64,000 nucleotides of DNA from Bacteroidia bacterium (GTDB taxonomy: Bacteria > Bacteroidota > Bacteroidia > Chitinophagales > Chitinophagaceae), in assembly GCA_030427635.1 (NCBI GenBank), contig JAUIBA010000002.1, positions 237,726-301,725 of the forward strand, given 5' to 3'. The translations under genes were made by a program, and so were the position numbers. Below are positions 17,695 to 27,212 of the stretch, one piece after another (positions within the stretch are counted from its first letter, which is position 1; every line of letters starts with the position of its first letter). The notes under the pieces were generated by a model, which was not told the DNA's origin, did not search any database, and saw only the letters and a list, made by a program, of their open reading frames with translations.

Positions 17695-18729
17695 CTATAG
17701 TTTCTGAAACTGCCGCAGGAAGCGAACATCATTCTGAGAGTAAAGTCTGAGGTCATTGACCTGATACTTTACCTGAGTGATACGCTCTACCCCCATTCCG
17801 AATGCGAAGCCAGTATAAACGTCGGGGTCAATACCGAAGTTGCGCAGCATATTAGGGTGTACCATACCGCAGCCCAGTATTTCTACCCAGCCGGTATGCT
17901 TACAAAGGCTGCATCCGCTGCCACCACATACGGTGCAGGAGATATCCATCTCAGCGCTGGGCTCAGTGAATGGGAAGTAGGATGGGCGGAAACGAACTTT
18001 GGTATCCGGTCCGAACATTTCTGTTACAAAGTAGTAGAGCGTCTGCTTGAGGTCGGCAAAAGACACATTTTTGTCTACATACAAGCCTTCACACTGATGG
18101 AAGAAGCAGTGTGCCCGGGCAGATATGGTTTCGTTACGGTATACACGTCCAGGGCATATAACGCGTACCGGCAGTGGCTGTGTTTCCAGAATGCGCGCCT
18201 GCACTGAGGATGTATGTGTGCGCAATACCCAATCGGGCTGCTGGGATACGTAGAAGGTATCCTGCATATCTCTGGCGGTGTGGTGCTCCGGCATATTGAG
18301 CGAAGTAAAGTTGTGCCAGTCGTCCTCTATTTCGGGGCCGGTAGCTACGCTGAAACCTATACGTTCAAATATGGAAACGATTTCATTTTCTACCATACGC
18401 AGCGGATGCCGTGTACCTATAGGCAGGGGTGTGCCCGGCATACTTATGTCGGTGTCGGTATTGCTATCGTTGGTATCTCCGGACATGTGCGCAAACTCCT
18501 GATAGCGGGCTTCTGCCAGTTGTTTGAATCCATTGAGCTGCATTCCGGCCTCTTTACGGCCTTCGGCCGGTACATTTTTAATTTCAGCGCCCAGCGTTTT
18601 CACAATGCCCTTTGCTCCCAGAAAGCGGATGCGGTACTGTTCCAGTTCCGCAGCTCCCGCCGGGTTAAATGCATTGATTTCCTGCTCGTAAGCTTGTATC
18701 TGTTCCTGTAATGATGGCATGGAGTGCAA
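17695..18729 (-). CDS. pheS: Phenylalanine--tRNA ligase alpha subunit
   Basis: The 344-residue protein is the catalytic subunit of the class II (alpha-beta)2 PheRS. Residues 1 to about 90 form the N-terminal coiled coil that binds tRNA. The catalytic core follows, with HPLRMVENEIVSIFERIGF, motif 2 around RVICPGRVYRNETISARAH, and motif 3 as GFAFGMGVERI near the C-terminus. The SCTVCGGSGCSLCKHTGWVEI segment carries a Cys cluster seen in many bacterial PheS proteins. Met4 (18720) is an alternative start. pheT is not adjacent, which is common in Bacteroidota. Length matches the family (about 330-345). Confidence 0.97.
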   Translation of the reverse strand: MHSMPSLQEQIQAYEQEINAFNPAGAAELEQYRIRFLGAKGIVKTLGAEIKNVPAEGRKEAGMQLNGFKQLAEARYQEFAHMSGDTNDSNTDTDISMPGTPLPIGTRHPLRMVENEIVSIFERIGFSVATGPEIEDDWHNFTSLNMPEHHTARDMQDTFYVSQQPDWVLRTHTSSVQARILETQPLPVRVICPGRVYRNETISARAHCFFHQCEGLYVDKNVSFADLKQTLYYFVTEMFGPDTKVRFRPSYFPFTEPSAEMDISCTVCGGSGCSLCKHTGWVEILGCGMVHPNMLRNFGIDPDVYTGFAFGMGVERITQVKYQVNDLRLYSQNDVRFLRQFQKL

Positions 18730-18958
18730 AGATATTGTGTGTAGGCTAAAGTATTAAGACCTGATGCGGGCTTTCATAGAGTTATTTTCGCAATGTGGTG
18801 TTTGTGGCTGGTTTCGATAAACGCTACCAGCACATCAGTCTTTGATAATTTTTAATTTAAAGTTGCATCATTGTGAGGCCTGAAGGCCTGTTAATATCAT
18901 ATTTTAACGAAAATTTCTGCAAAGATGCCACAGGACTTTATTTTTTTATATTAAATCA

Positions 18959-18966
18959 TATCTTTG
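18959..18966 (+). promoter_or_regulatory. Bacteroidota -7 promoter element (TATCTTTG) for secDF
   Basis: TATCTTTG is a full TAnnTTTG match, 83 bp before the secDF ATG. A CTTTA tract about 18 bp upstream may be the -33 region. The 319-bp gap 18730-19048 holds this element and the leader hairpin; I see no gene in it. Confidence 0.65.
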
Positions 18967-18979
18967 CACGCCTTACAAG

Positions 18980-19013
18980 GACAGGGGTATCCTATGTCCC
19001 TGTCTGTGTTTTT
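18980..19013 (+). promoter_or_regulatory. Leader hairpin with T-run ahead of secDF
   Basis: A 7-bp stem (gacaggg / ccctgtc) with an 11-nt loop is followed by TGTGTTTTT, between the promoter and the start codon. It looks like a terminator placed inside the leader, as in attenuation. No leader peptide or known riboswitch is recognised. Confidence 0.45.
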
Positions 19014-19048
19014 GACAAAAAAGTAATATACAATTTCAAGAAGCACCT

Positions 19049-22000
19049 ATGCAGTTAAAAGGTTTAGTGAAGTTTTTTACAGCGATGCTTATCCTCATCT
19101 CGCTGTACCAGCTTTCAATAACATTAGTTGTTCGCAATAAGGAGAAAGGCTGGCGCGAAATGGCGCGCAAAACTGCTTTGGCCGAAGACCCTAAGGCTAC
19201 GGGCGTAGCGCTGGAAAAGCTGGTAGATAAATATTATCAGGTAATTACCGATACCATGCAGGGTGAGGTAGTGTTCTCTATCCCAATGATTAAGGAATAT
19301 ACCTATGCTGCCGCTAAGGGCGAGGAGCTGGGTCTGGGTCTGGATCTGCAGGGTGGTATGAACGTGACACTGGAAGTGAGCCTGAATGATCTGGTTCGTT
19401 CAATGTCTAACAATCCCCGCGATCCGGCGCTGAACAAGGCTATCAACGATGCCAATATAGAAAAGGCTAACAGTGATGCTAACTTCATTACCCTGTTTGG
19501 TCAGGTGTTTGAAAAGCAGAACCCGGGTGTGAAGATGTCTTATCTCTTCACAAAACCTGCCGAGAAAGACATAACACTAAACTCTACTAATGAGGAAGTG
19601 CTGAAGAAGCTGAACACAGAAGCAAAAGCAGCGGTAAACCGTACGCACCATGTACTGCAGACTCGTATTGACAAATTTGGTGTTTCTAACCCTAACGTAA
19701 ACCTTGATGAGAATAAAGGTATCATCACTGTGGAACTGGCAGGTGTGCAGAACCCTGAGCGTGTGCGCAGCTATCTGCAGGCTACAGCAAAACTCCAGTT
19801 CTTTGAAACATATACTAATCAGGAGATAGGGCCACTTATCGGCGCTGCCAATAAACCACTGTATAACTATCTGGCGGGTATTACCGAAGATAATACTTCT
19901 GATTCTGCTACTACTGATAATGCAGCAAGTACAGAAACCGCAGCAGCTACAGACAGCAATGCAACCGGTAACCTGGATGACCTGATAGCGTCCGGCTCAA
20001 AAAATACTGCAAAAGACTCTGGCGATGCGCAGGCAAAAGCAGTAAGAGAAAACCCACTGAGTGCGCTTATCATTCCAAACGGTACACCGGAAGAAGGCTT
20101 CTTTAATGGTCCTGTAGTGGGTTATGTAGCCCGCAAGGATACTTCAAAGGTGAATAAGTATCTGGCACTGGATGTAGTAAAGAGCAAGTTCCCCAATAAT
20201 GTAAAGTTTGTATATGGCGCTGACAGCAAGAAGTCTAAAGACCCTAATGCTGTGCTGGCTCTTTATGCTATCAAGGTAACGCCAGGTGGCGGTGCAAGAC
20301 TGGAAGGTGACCACATAACAAATGCCCGCGCTGACTATAGCGCTATGACCGGCCAGCCAAACGTGAACATGGAGATGGACATCACCGGTGCGCGTACATG
20401 GAAAGAAATGACCGGCCGCAACGTAGGTCGCTTTGTAGCTGTGGTACTTGATGACAAGGTTTATTCATGCCCGCGTGTAGATAATGAGATTGCTTCAGGT
20501 AATACTGAAATCTCAGGTTCTTTCTCTGCTGAGGAGGCTGCTGACCTTGCGAACATACTGAAAGCAGGTAAGCTCCCTGCACCAGCACACATTGTGCAGG
20601 AGCAGGTGGTAGGTCCTACATTGGGTGCAGAATCTATCTCTGCCGGTTTCTCTGCCATCGTACTTTCATTCCTTGCTATCTTCGTTCTGATGCTTGTGTA
20701 TTACAGCACCAGCGGCTGGGTAGCTAATATTTCACTTACCCTCAACCTCCTGTTTACAGTAGGTGTACTTTCTGCCCTGCATGCCACGCTTACCCTGCCT
20801 GGTATAGCTGGTCTGGTATTGGGTATAGGTATGGCGGTAGATGCTCACGTACTTATATTTGAGCGTATCAAGGAAGAGCTGGCACTTGGCCGCTCGCATA
20901 CCGACGCTATTGCCGAAGGTTACCGCCGCTCTAATGCTCCGGTACTGGATGGTCACGTAGCACAGCTCATTACTGCAGGTATCCTGTTCTACTTTGGTCT
21001 GGGTCCTGTGCTGGGCTTTGCCACTACACAGTTGCTCAGTATCACTATATCACTGTTCTGCGGTATCCTGGTATCAAGGCTCATTAAGGAGATATATGTA
21101 GGTCGTGGTAAAGAGTTCAAGTATTTTACTCCGGTATCAAAAGCTGTATTTAACAAGGCTCGTTTTGACTTCATGGGTCGTCGTAAGATGGCATATATCG
21201 TATCGGTGATTGTAGTGGTTGCCGGTATAGCAGCTGTGTTCAATGGCTTTGATTATGGTGTAGAGTTTGCCGGTGGTCGCTCATATACTGTAAAGCTGGA
21301 AAAGAAAGCTGAAGTGTCAGCTATCCGTGAAAAACTGAACAGCTACTTTGGTGAGTTCCCAATCGTAAAAACGATAGGTACTAACGGGAACGTAAACATC
21401 ACCACTGCATATCTTATCAAGCAGCCGGGACAGGATGTAGAGCGTAAAGTACAGGAGAAACTGTATGAAGGTCTGAAATCAGGCGGTTTCATCGATCAGA
21501 ATGCTTCATTCGAAAGCTTCCTGTCGCAGAGCATTCAGAGTTCTCAGACGGTGCTGCCTACAATATCTGACGACCTTATCAAAGGTGCACAGTGGGCTAC
21601 CATCATATCTCTGATATGTATCTCTATATACATCCTCCTGCGTTTCCGCAAGTGGCAGTATTCTCTGGGTACATTCGTATCGCTGCTGTTTAATATCTGT
21701 GCTACACTGGCTGTATTCTCATTCCTGAAAGGAGTAGTGCCATTTGCACTGGAAATAGATCAGCACTTTATTGCTGCGGTACTTACGGTAGTAGGTTTCT
21801 CTATGAATGATACGATTATCGTGTTTGACCGTATCAGGGAGTATTTCCGTAAATCGCCAAATGAGGATAAGACAAGCGTTATCAACCGCGCTATCAACGA
21901 TACCCTGCCACGTACAGTGATGACATCACTTACTGTGTTTGTGGTGGTACTCATACTGTTCATAGTAGGTGGTGAGGTTACCCGTGGTTTCGCATTTGCA

Positions 22001-22141
22001 ATGCTGATAGGTGTAATCACCGGTACATACTCTTCTATCTTTGTGGCATCACCTATACTGGTAGATACCGATAAGGGAGATACACTGAGCCGCGAAGTAG
22101 ACCACGAAGCACGTGTGGAAGAACTGAAAAAAATGGCTTAA
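19049..22141 (+). CDS. secDF: Protein translocase subunit SecDF (fused)
   Basis: The 1030-residue protein fuses SecD and SecF, which use the proton-motive force to help pull exported proteins out of SecYEG. One membrane helix lies at the N-terminus (residues 5-27). The SecD periplasmic region includes LGLDLQGGMNVTLEV near residue 95 and a Ser/Thr/Ala/Asp-rich insert near 275-330. The SecD membrane block has LTLPGIAGLVLGIGMAVDAHVLIFERIKEE, and the SecF half has FDYGVEFAGGRSYTV and GFSMNDTIIVFDRIREY. All conserved SecD/SecF landmarks are intact. The fusion is usual in Bacteroidota. It has its own promoter and terminator, and a hairpin in its leader suggests regulation. Confidence 0.97.
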   Translation: MQLKGLVKFFTAMLILISLYQLSITLVVRNKEKGWREMARKTALAEDPKATGVALEKLVDKYYQVITDTMQGEVVFSIPMIKEYTYAAAKGEELGLGLDLQGGMNVTLEVSLNDLVRSMSNNPRDPALNKAINDANIEKANSDANFITLFGQVFEKQNPGVKMSYLFTKPAEKDITLNSTNEEVLKKLNTEAKAAVNRTHHVLQTRIDKFGVSNPNVNLDENKGIITVELAGVQNPERVRSYLQATAKLQFFETYTNQEIGPLIGAANKPLYNYLAGITEDNTSDSATTDNAASTETAAATDSNATGNLDDLIASGSKNTAKDSGDAQAKAVRENPLSALIIPNGTPEEGFFNGPVVGYVARKDTSKVNKYLALDVVKSKFPNNVKFVYGADSKKSKDPNAVLALYAIKVTPGGGARLEGDHITNARADYSAMTGQPNVNMEMDITGARTWKEMTGRNVGRFVAVVLDDKVYSCPRVDNEIASGNTEISGSFSAEEAADLANILKAGKLPAPAHIVQEQVVGPTLGAESISAGFSAIVLSFLAIFVLMLVYYSTSGWVANISLTLNLLFTVGVLSALHATLTLPGIAGLVLGIGMAVDAHVLIFERIKEELALGRSHTDAIAEGYRRSNAPVLDGHVAQLITAGILFYFGLGPVLGFATTQLLSITISLFCGILVSRLIKEIYVGRGKEFKYFTPVSKAVFNKARFDFMGRRKMAYIVSVIVVVAGIAAVFNGFDYGVEFAGGRSYTVKLEKKAEVSAIREKLNSYFGEFPIVKTIGTNGNVNITTAYLIKQPGQDVERKVQEKLYEGLKSGGFIDQNASFESFLSQSIQSSQTVLPTISDDLIKGAQWATIISLICISIYILLRFRKWQYSLGTFVSLLFNICATLAVFSFLKGVVPFALEIDQHFIAAVLTVVGFSMNDTIIVFDRIREYFRKSPNEDKTSVINRAINDTLPRTVMTSLTVFVVVLILFIVGGEVTRGFAFAMLIGVITGTYSSIFVASPILVDTDKGDTLSREVDHEARVEELKKMA

Positions 22142-22164
22142 TCAGCTAAGAAGTAATAAAACGG

Positions 22165-22200
22165 AAAGAGGGCGATTCTAATGAGTCGCCCTCTTTTCGT
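22165..22200 (+). terminator. Terminator after secDF
   Basis: A 14-bp stem with one wobble (aaagagggcgattc / gagtcgccctcttt) and a TAAT loop is followed by TTTTCGTT. It shows that the ORF-track start at 22181 for the next gene is too early. Confidence 0.92.
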
Positions 22201-22225
22201 TGGTAGTTGTTCGATGAAAATTTGT

Positions 22226-22233
22226 TATGTTTG
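22226..22233 (+). promoter_or_regulatory. Bacteroidota -7 promoter element (TATGTTTG)
   Basis: TATGTTTG fits TAnnTTTG and lies 20 bp before the LamG gene ATG at 22253, just after the secDF terminator. Confidence 0.6.
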
Positions 22234-22252
22234 CATCCTAAAAATATACCTT

Positions 22253-23551
22253 ATGAAAAAATTACTTACAACAGTTATGTTGTTGGCATCTTGGGGTGCC
22301 GTAGCGCAGGGTACAGCGGGACTTGTTGCGCATTGGGATATGAATGGCAGTGTCAATGATGTGACCGGAAATGGTCATGACGGACACATGCATGGCATAG
22401 TACCTGCAGCCGGTATGGATGGTATCCCCAATACAGCTTATTACTTTGATGGTGACAGCAGTGTAATTACGGCACCATATATGCCTGACCTGAATGTGAC
22501 ACAATTTTCCATCTGCAGCAAGCTGAAAGTAATAGGCTTTAATCATGGGTACTGTCAGGGAAACTATGTTATAGCAAGAGGTACCGAATCTTTCAGTGCA
22601 GGAAACTGGTCTTTAAGGTTTGATGATAATGCATATAATACCTGTGCTGTGCTTGATACTACCAAAGAGGTATTTCACAGTACTGCCGGAACCAATGCAC
22701 CGCCTTCAGGCTCTTACTGGCAATATAGCCCGCAGATAGTGGCAGACACATGGTATAACGTAGTTGTAACATTTAATGGTACATCGTGGAAGGTGTATGT
22801 AGATTGTAATCTTGTTAATACCGTACCTGGTAGTGGGGTGTCTATGAGCCCCACTACAGATAGCGTAGCTATTGGAAGGGAGATACACAATCCTGCTGCT
22901 CCATTTCCTTTCCATGGTATCATAGATGATATACGCTTTTATAACAGGGTGATAGCAGATACTGAAATAGCGCAATATTGTCTTTGTGGAAGTATTACAG
23001 CTCAACCGTCTGACGCAGTAGTATATGCTGGTGCGGATACAACATTCACCGTAAATACTACAATGGTTGCACCTTCATGGCAGTGGCAGGCTGATACAGG
23101 TGTCACGGGCTATCATAATATATCAGACGGAGGACATTATTCAGGAACAACTACGGGAACACTTACTGTTACGGGTGCTACAAATAGTATGAGCGGGAAT
23201 AATTATCGTTGTGTTTTATATACAGCAACCGGATGTCATGACACTACAACGGCTGGGTTGCTTACGGTGAGTCCACTGGGAGCATATAATCCTTTTACTG
23301 CCGATGCGAATGTGCTGATATATCCCAATCCGTCCGGAGATTATTTTAGTGTTTCGGGTATTCCTGATGGTAAAAACGTACAGCTGCAGCTAATAGATGC
23401 TGTAGGCCGCACCGTGCTTACTAAGGGTTATACAGTGGGGATGGGGCCAGTAAATATTGCTGTAATGCCAGTGGGAGTGTACACTCTGAAGATAGATATG
23501 GGAGACAGAGTGCTATTCAGACAGCTGATAAAGAATAAATCTATGAGATAA
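22253..23551 (+). CDS. LamG-like, Ig-like protein with T9SS sorting domain (copy 1)
   Basis: The start is set at 22253 (MKKLLTTVMLLASWGAVAQ), because the ORF-track start lies inside the secDF terminator and upstream of the -7 element. The product is 432 residues: signal peptide 1-19; LamG/concanavalin-A-like domain about 22-245 (LVAHWDMNGSVNDVTGNGHDG, GIIDDIRFYNRVI); Ig-like domain about 255-345 (SWQWQADTGVTGYHNI); and a T9SS type A sorting domain about 355-432 (NVLIYPNPSGDYF ... GVYTLKIDM). LamG folds usually bind sugars or proteins, so it is probably a secreted or surface binding protein. Its neighbour is a clear paralogue. No catalytic domain is seen. Confidence 0.9.
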   Translation: MKKLLTTVMLLASWGAVAQGTAGLVAHWDMNGSVNDVTGNGHDGHMHGIVPAAGMDGIPNTAYYFDGDSSVITAPYMPDLNVTQFSICSKLKVIGFNHGYCQGNYVIARGTESFSAGNWSLRFDDNAYNTCAVLDTTKEVFHSTAGTNAPPSGSYWQYSPQIVADTWYNVVVTFNGTSWKVYVDCNLVNTVPGSGVSMSPTTDSVAIGREIHNPAAPFPFHGIIDDIRFYNRVIADTEIAQYCLCGSITAQPSDAVVYAGADTTFTVNTTMVAPSWQWQADTGVTGYHNISDGGHYSGTTTGTLTVTGATNSMSGNNYRCVLYTATGCHDTTTAGLLTVSPLGAYNPFTADANVLIYPNPSGDYFSVSGIPDGKNVQLQLIDAVGRTVLTKGYTVGMGPVNIAVMPVGVYTLKIDMGDRVLFRQLIKNKSMR

Positions 23552-23582
23552 TACAACAGCATTATCTATAGATTCTATTTGA

Positions 23583-23618
23583 TATAATGGGTCTTCTGAC
23601 ATCAGAAGACCTATTATA
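23583..23618 (+). terminator. Terminator after LamG copy 1
   Basis: A 17-bp stem with one wobble (tataatgggtcttctga / tcagaagacctattata). The tail is A/T-rich rather than a pure T-run. Confidence 0.75.
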
Positions 23619-23676
23619 AATAAGGATGGAATACTATTTAAATATTAATTAATTTTATAGCTCAAAAATATACCTT

Positions 23677-24984
23677 ATGAAAAAAATACTAACGACGATT
23701 ATGATGTTGGCATCACTTGGTGCCGTAGCGCAGAGTTCAGTAGGGCTGGTAGCGCATTGGGATATGAATGGCAGTGCCAATGATGTGACGGGCAATGGTC
23801 ATGATGGTCACATGAGCAATGTGGTACCTGTGGCAGGTATGGATGGTATCCCCAATACTGCCTATTACTTTAATGGGGTAAACAGTGTGATTACAGCACC
23901 GTATATGTCGGACCTGAATGTGACACAGTTTTCCATTTGCACTAAAATGAAGATAACTGGTTTTAATCATGCTTTGTGTGAGTCAAACTATGTTATAGCA
24001 AGAGGTACCGAATCTTCCGGTGCAGGAAACTGGTCTTTAAGGTTTGATGACAATGCGTACAACGGTTGTGGGGTTCTTGATACTACAAGGCAGGTGTTTA
24101 TCAGTACAGCAGGTAATAATGCGCCTGCATCAGCAACAGCATGGCAGTACAGCCCACAAATAGTGGTAGACACATGGTATAATGTGATAGTGACCTATAA
24201 TGGTACCACATGGAAAATATATGTGGACTGTAACCTGATAAATACAATTACAGCAGGTGGTGTGCCCATGGGTTTCACAACTGATAGCATTGCAATGGGC
24301 AGGAACATCTATAATGCTTCATACCCATATCCCTTTAAAGGTATTATAGACGATATACGTTTTTATAACAGGGTGCTGTCTGATGCAGAGATCACACAAT
24401 ACTGTGATACCTGTGGAACTATTATCTCTAATCCTGACAGTGTAGCTATATATGAGGGAGGAGATACCACATTTACTGCAAGTACTACTATGGTTATGCC
24501 TTCATGGCAGTGGCAGGCAGATACAGGTGTCACGGGCTATCATAATATATCAGATGGGGGACATTATTCAGGAACTACAACCGGAACACTTACGGTAACC
24601 GGAGTGACAACTGGCATGAGTGGTAATAACTACCGCTGTGTAGTATCTACAGAAACTGGTTGTATTGATACCTCACTGGCCGGTATGCTTACGGTGAATA
24701 GTACATTAAGCACATTTAATCAGTTTCAGACGCATGCAAATGTGTTAATCTATCCAAACCCGGCAGGAGACTATTTCAATGTTTCAGGTATTCCGACCGG
24801 AACAGCAGTAGAGTTACAGCTAATTGATGCCATAGGGCGTACGGTACTAACTCAAGCTTATACGGCAGGGTCGGGAGCTGTAAATATCGCTGCAATACCA
24901 GCGGGAGTATACACGCTGAAGATGACGGTAGGCGGCAAGGTACATTTCCGGAGGCTGGTGAAGAATAACCAAACTGTGAGATAA
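23677..24984 (+). CDS. LamG-like, Ig-like protein with T9SS sorting domain (copy 2)
   Basis: The 435-residue paralogue of the preceding gene has a signal peptide (MKKILTTIMMLASLGAVAQ), a LamG-like domain (LVAHWDMNGSANDVTGNGHDG, GIIDDIRFYNRVL), the same Ig-like block (WQWQADTGVTGYHNISDGGH) and a T9SS sorting tail (NVLIYPNPAGDYF ... KMTVGGKVHFRRLVKN). It differs most at Cys-containing loops (CESNYVIAR, CGVLDTTRQVF) and the link before the tail. The 12 bases before the ATG are the same as in copy 1, but no TAnnTTTG element is visible, so it may depend on another promoter or on readthrough. A surface or secreted binding role is inferred from the domains. Confidence 0.9.
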   Translation: MKKILTTIMMLASLGAVAQSSVGLVAHWDMNGSANDVTGNGHDGHMSNVVPVAGMDGIPNTAYYFNGVNSVITAPYMSDLNVTQFSICTKMKITGFNHALCESNYVIARGTESSGAGNWSLRFDDNAYNGCGVLDTTRQVFISTAGNNAPASATAWQYSPQIVVDTWYNVIVTYNGTTWKIYVDCNLINTITAGGVPMGFTTDSIAMGRNIYNASYPYPFKGIIDDIRFYNRVLSDAEITQYCDTCGTIISNPDSVAIYEGGDTTFTASTTMVMPSWQWQADTGVTGYHNISDGGHYSGTTTGTLTVTGVTTGMSGNNYRCVVSTETGCIDTSLAGMLTVNSTLSTFNQFQTHANVLIYPNPAGDYFNVSGIPTGTAVELQLIDAIGRTVLTQAYTAGSGAVNIAAIPAGVYTLKMTVGGKVHFRRLVKNNQTVR

Positions 24985-25025
24985 ATACTGTTGTTATTTA
25001 CTGTGGAATATTTGAGTACTATCTA

Positions 25026-25060
25026 TAGAGCCTTTCAGATATCTGAAAGGCTCTATTTCT
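25026..25060 (+). terminator. Terminator after LamG copy 2
   Basis: tagagcctttcagat / atctgaaaggctcta is a perfect 30-nt palindrome followed by TTTCTTTCT. Confidence 0.88.
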
Positions 25061-25221
25061 TTCTGAGTATAATCAAGGGTTAAAATGATTTTCTCCGGCT
25101 TCAAATATATTTTCAATAAACAATGAATGGATATATCTAAAGTATGCAGGATGTTTTTTTTGTCGGCTTAATTGGTCATCTTTGAACTGCTTTACGGACA
25201 TAAGAAATAAGAGATACTGAC

Positions 25222-26100
25222 ATGTTAAGGGCAATAAAAAGGCGGCTTATAAAATTGATGACAGGAATGTATGACCCCCCTCATACATACAACATTGGCG
25301 ACAAAACAATCCGCTTGCCGCTGTCGCATGACTTGCCTGCTATTATGCATGATCACCCGCAGTATAACTATAATCTGGCCAGGTTAGTTGGTTATGTGGC
25401 GGAAGCATACCCTTCCACACGTGTAATAGATATAGGTGCAAATGTTGGAGACTCAGTAGCTTTTATTAAGACCGTTGCCGATGTGCCTATATTGTGCATT
25501 GATGGGCAACCGGATTTTGTAAAATATCTGAAATGGAATACTGAAGGATATAGTAATGTATATGTATGCAACACACTTGTGGGTTCAGAAAATGGGTCTG
25601 TAAGCCTTTCGTTGAAGTCGTCAAAAGGTACTGCAAGGTTGGAAGCCGGAGGTAACACAGTAAGTATGCGTACGCTGGCAGATATACTGACGGAATTTCC
25701 AGACTTTATGGACAGCCGGATGATAAAGACGGACACGGACGGTTTTGATACGATAATACTGAGGGGTATTGAGCAGCATTTGAGAGGAGTTCAGCCGGTT
25801 TTATTTTTTGAGTTTGATCCACACCTTATTAAGAATAATGGTGACGATGCTTTTAGCTTCATGAATTTTCTTGAAGAATGCGGCTATAAATATTTCATTT
25901 TCTATACCAATGTTGGCGACTATCTTGTTTCGCTTACAGCAGATGATAAGAAGGTTATTAATGAGCTGATACATTATTTTTCTGGTCGTAAGCTGGACCT
26001 GTATGCGGATGTGTGTGCTTTTACCGGGAAAGATGAGGCCTTATTTGAGACAATATCCCGAAAGGAGATAGAGCACTTTCGCCAGTTCCGGAATTATTGA
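25222..26100 (+). CDS. FkbM family methyltransferase
   Basis: The 292-residue protein has a SAM-binding Rossmann fold. Motif I is VIDIGANVGDS near residue 70. The acidic end of strand 2 is CIDGQPDFVKYL, and the FkbM signature MIKTDTDGFDTIILRGIEQHL lies near 170, followed by LFFEFDPHL. FkbM enzymes O-methylate sugars or other small molecules. Here the gene is 3 bp from a glycosyltransferase gene, so methylation of a surface glycan is a fair inference. The region reads more AT-rich than the housekeeping genes around 8-18 kb, as is common for polysaccharide genes. The exact substrate is unknown. Confidence 0.88.
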   Translation: MLRAIKRRLIKLMTGMYDPPHTYNIGDKTIRLPLSHDLPAIMHDHPQYNYNLARLVGYVAEAYPSTRVIDIGANVGDSVAFIKTVADVPILCIDGQPDFVKYLKWNTEGYSNVYVCNTLVGSENGSVSLSLKSSKGTARLEAGGNTVSMRTLADILTEFPDFMDSRMIKTDTDGFDTIILRGIEQHLRGVQPVLFFEFDPHLIKNNGDDAFSFMNFLEECGYKYFIFYTNVGDYLVSLTADDKKVINELIHYFSGRKLDLYADVCAFTGKDEALFETISRKEIEHFRQFRNY

Positions 26101-26103
26101 TAT

Positions 26104-27207
26104 ATGAGAGTACTTTATGACCATCAGGCGTTTTCTCTTCAGGACTATGGTGGAATAACGCGCATTTTCACCGAGTTGCTTAAAGGTGTGCCATCGACTG
26201 GTAATACGGCTCTGTTGCCATTATTGTATTCTAACAATACGCATCTACGGGAAGCTTCATTACAGCCGGATGGTATTTGCTCACGTTTGCCGATAAAAAG
26301 GCGTAGCATCGTGTATGCTATGAATGAATTATACGACAGGGTTCAAGCTTATAGATGCGCATATGACGTATATCATCCAACATATTATTCCGGGTCATTA
26401 CGGTCGGCTACCAGAGGAGTACCAATGGTAGCGACATATCATGACCTGATTCATGAAAAACTATCAGGCAGGTTTCCGGAACTGGCGAAGGAGCATAAGC
26501 TAATCAGACAGAAAGCGGCACTTATAACGGATGCTGATGCCGTGATAGCAGTATCGGAAAACACTAAAAAAGATCTTATAGCGCATTATGGGGTTTCTGG
26601 AGATAAAATATCGGTAATCTACCTTGGTAATTCCTTTGCAACACCAGATGTAAATGCGGGTTCACCATATACGAGACCTTATTTGCTGTTTGTAGGAAAC
26701 CGTGGGTTGTATAAGAACTTTTTACCTTTCCTCAGAGCTATACATGGTATATTGTTGTCCAGAGATATTATGCTGATTTGTGCGGGAGGGCGACCGTTTT
26801 CACAACAGGAGACAGACGAGATAAGGAAAATAGGTGTCACAGACCGGGTGCTTTATAGTGATGTGAGTGATGATGTACTTGCAACATTGTACACAAATGC
26901 ACTTGCCTTTGTATTCCCCTCTTTGTATGAAGGTTTTGGGATACCCATTCTGGAAGCTTTCTCCTGCAACTGTACCTGTCTTCTAAGTAATATGGGTTCG
27001 TTACCGGAAATAGCCGGAGATGCTGCTGTGTATATGGACCCCTATGATGAACATTCTATGTATACAGCCGTGGCAAGAGTAGTAGATGACGAGTTGTTAA
27101 GGGCATCACTTATAGTGAAAGGTGGCGAGAGGCTCAAGCATTTTTCATGGAAGAAACATGTAGAAGAAACAATAGCGGTATATAAAAAAGTGGTAAATAA
27201 GAGCTGA
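26104..27207 (+). CDS. Glycosyltransferase, GT4 family
   Basis: The 367-residue protein has the two-domain GT-B layout. The N-terminal acceptor domain begins MRVLYDHQAFSLQDYGGITR, with the glycine loop near residue 16. The C-terminal nucleotide-sugar domain has ISVIYLGN, PYLLFVGNRGLYKN near 195-210, and the conserved FPSLYEGFGIPILEAFSCN block with the E-x7-E catalytic pattern, then GSLPEIAGDAAVY. GT4 enzymes are retaining and often use GDP-mannose or UDP-sugars. It directly follows the FkbM gene (3-bp gap) and converges on another GT gene with 5 bp between stops. It probably adds one sugar of a surface glycan. Confidence 0.9.
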   Translation: MRVLYDHQAFSLQDYGGITRIFTELLKGVPSTGNTALLPLLYSNNTHLREASLQPDGICSRLPIKRRSIVYAMNELYDRVQAYRCAYDVYHPTYYSGSLRSATRGVPMVATYHDLIHEKLSGRFPELAKEHKLIRQKAALITDADAVIAVSENTKKDLIAHYGVSGDKISVIYLGNSFATPDVNAGSPYTRPYLLFVGNRGLYKNFLPFLRAIHGILLSRDIMLICAGGRPFSQQETDEIRKIGVTDRVLYSDVSDDVLATLYTNALAFVFPSLYEGFGIPILEAFSCNCTCLLSNMGSLPEIAGDAAVYMDPYDEHSMYTAVARVVDDELLRASLIVKGGERLKHFSWKKHVEETIAVYKKVVNKS

Positions 27208-27212
27208 TTGAA

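Larger units (their letters stand above)
22253..24984 (+). repeat. Tandem gene duplication (two LamG/Ig/T9SS genes)
   Basis: Two adjacent genes share the same domain order along their whole length and a nearly identical leader (aaaatataccttatgaaaaa). Nucleotide identity is highest in the Ig-like block. Each copy is followed by its own hairpin terminator. Confidence 0.9.

Noticed and set aside
18873-19058. 61-residue ORF across the secDF leader
   Set aside because: It spans the -7 element and the leader hairpin, so it would not be fully transcribed from that promoter.
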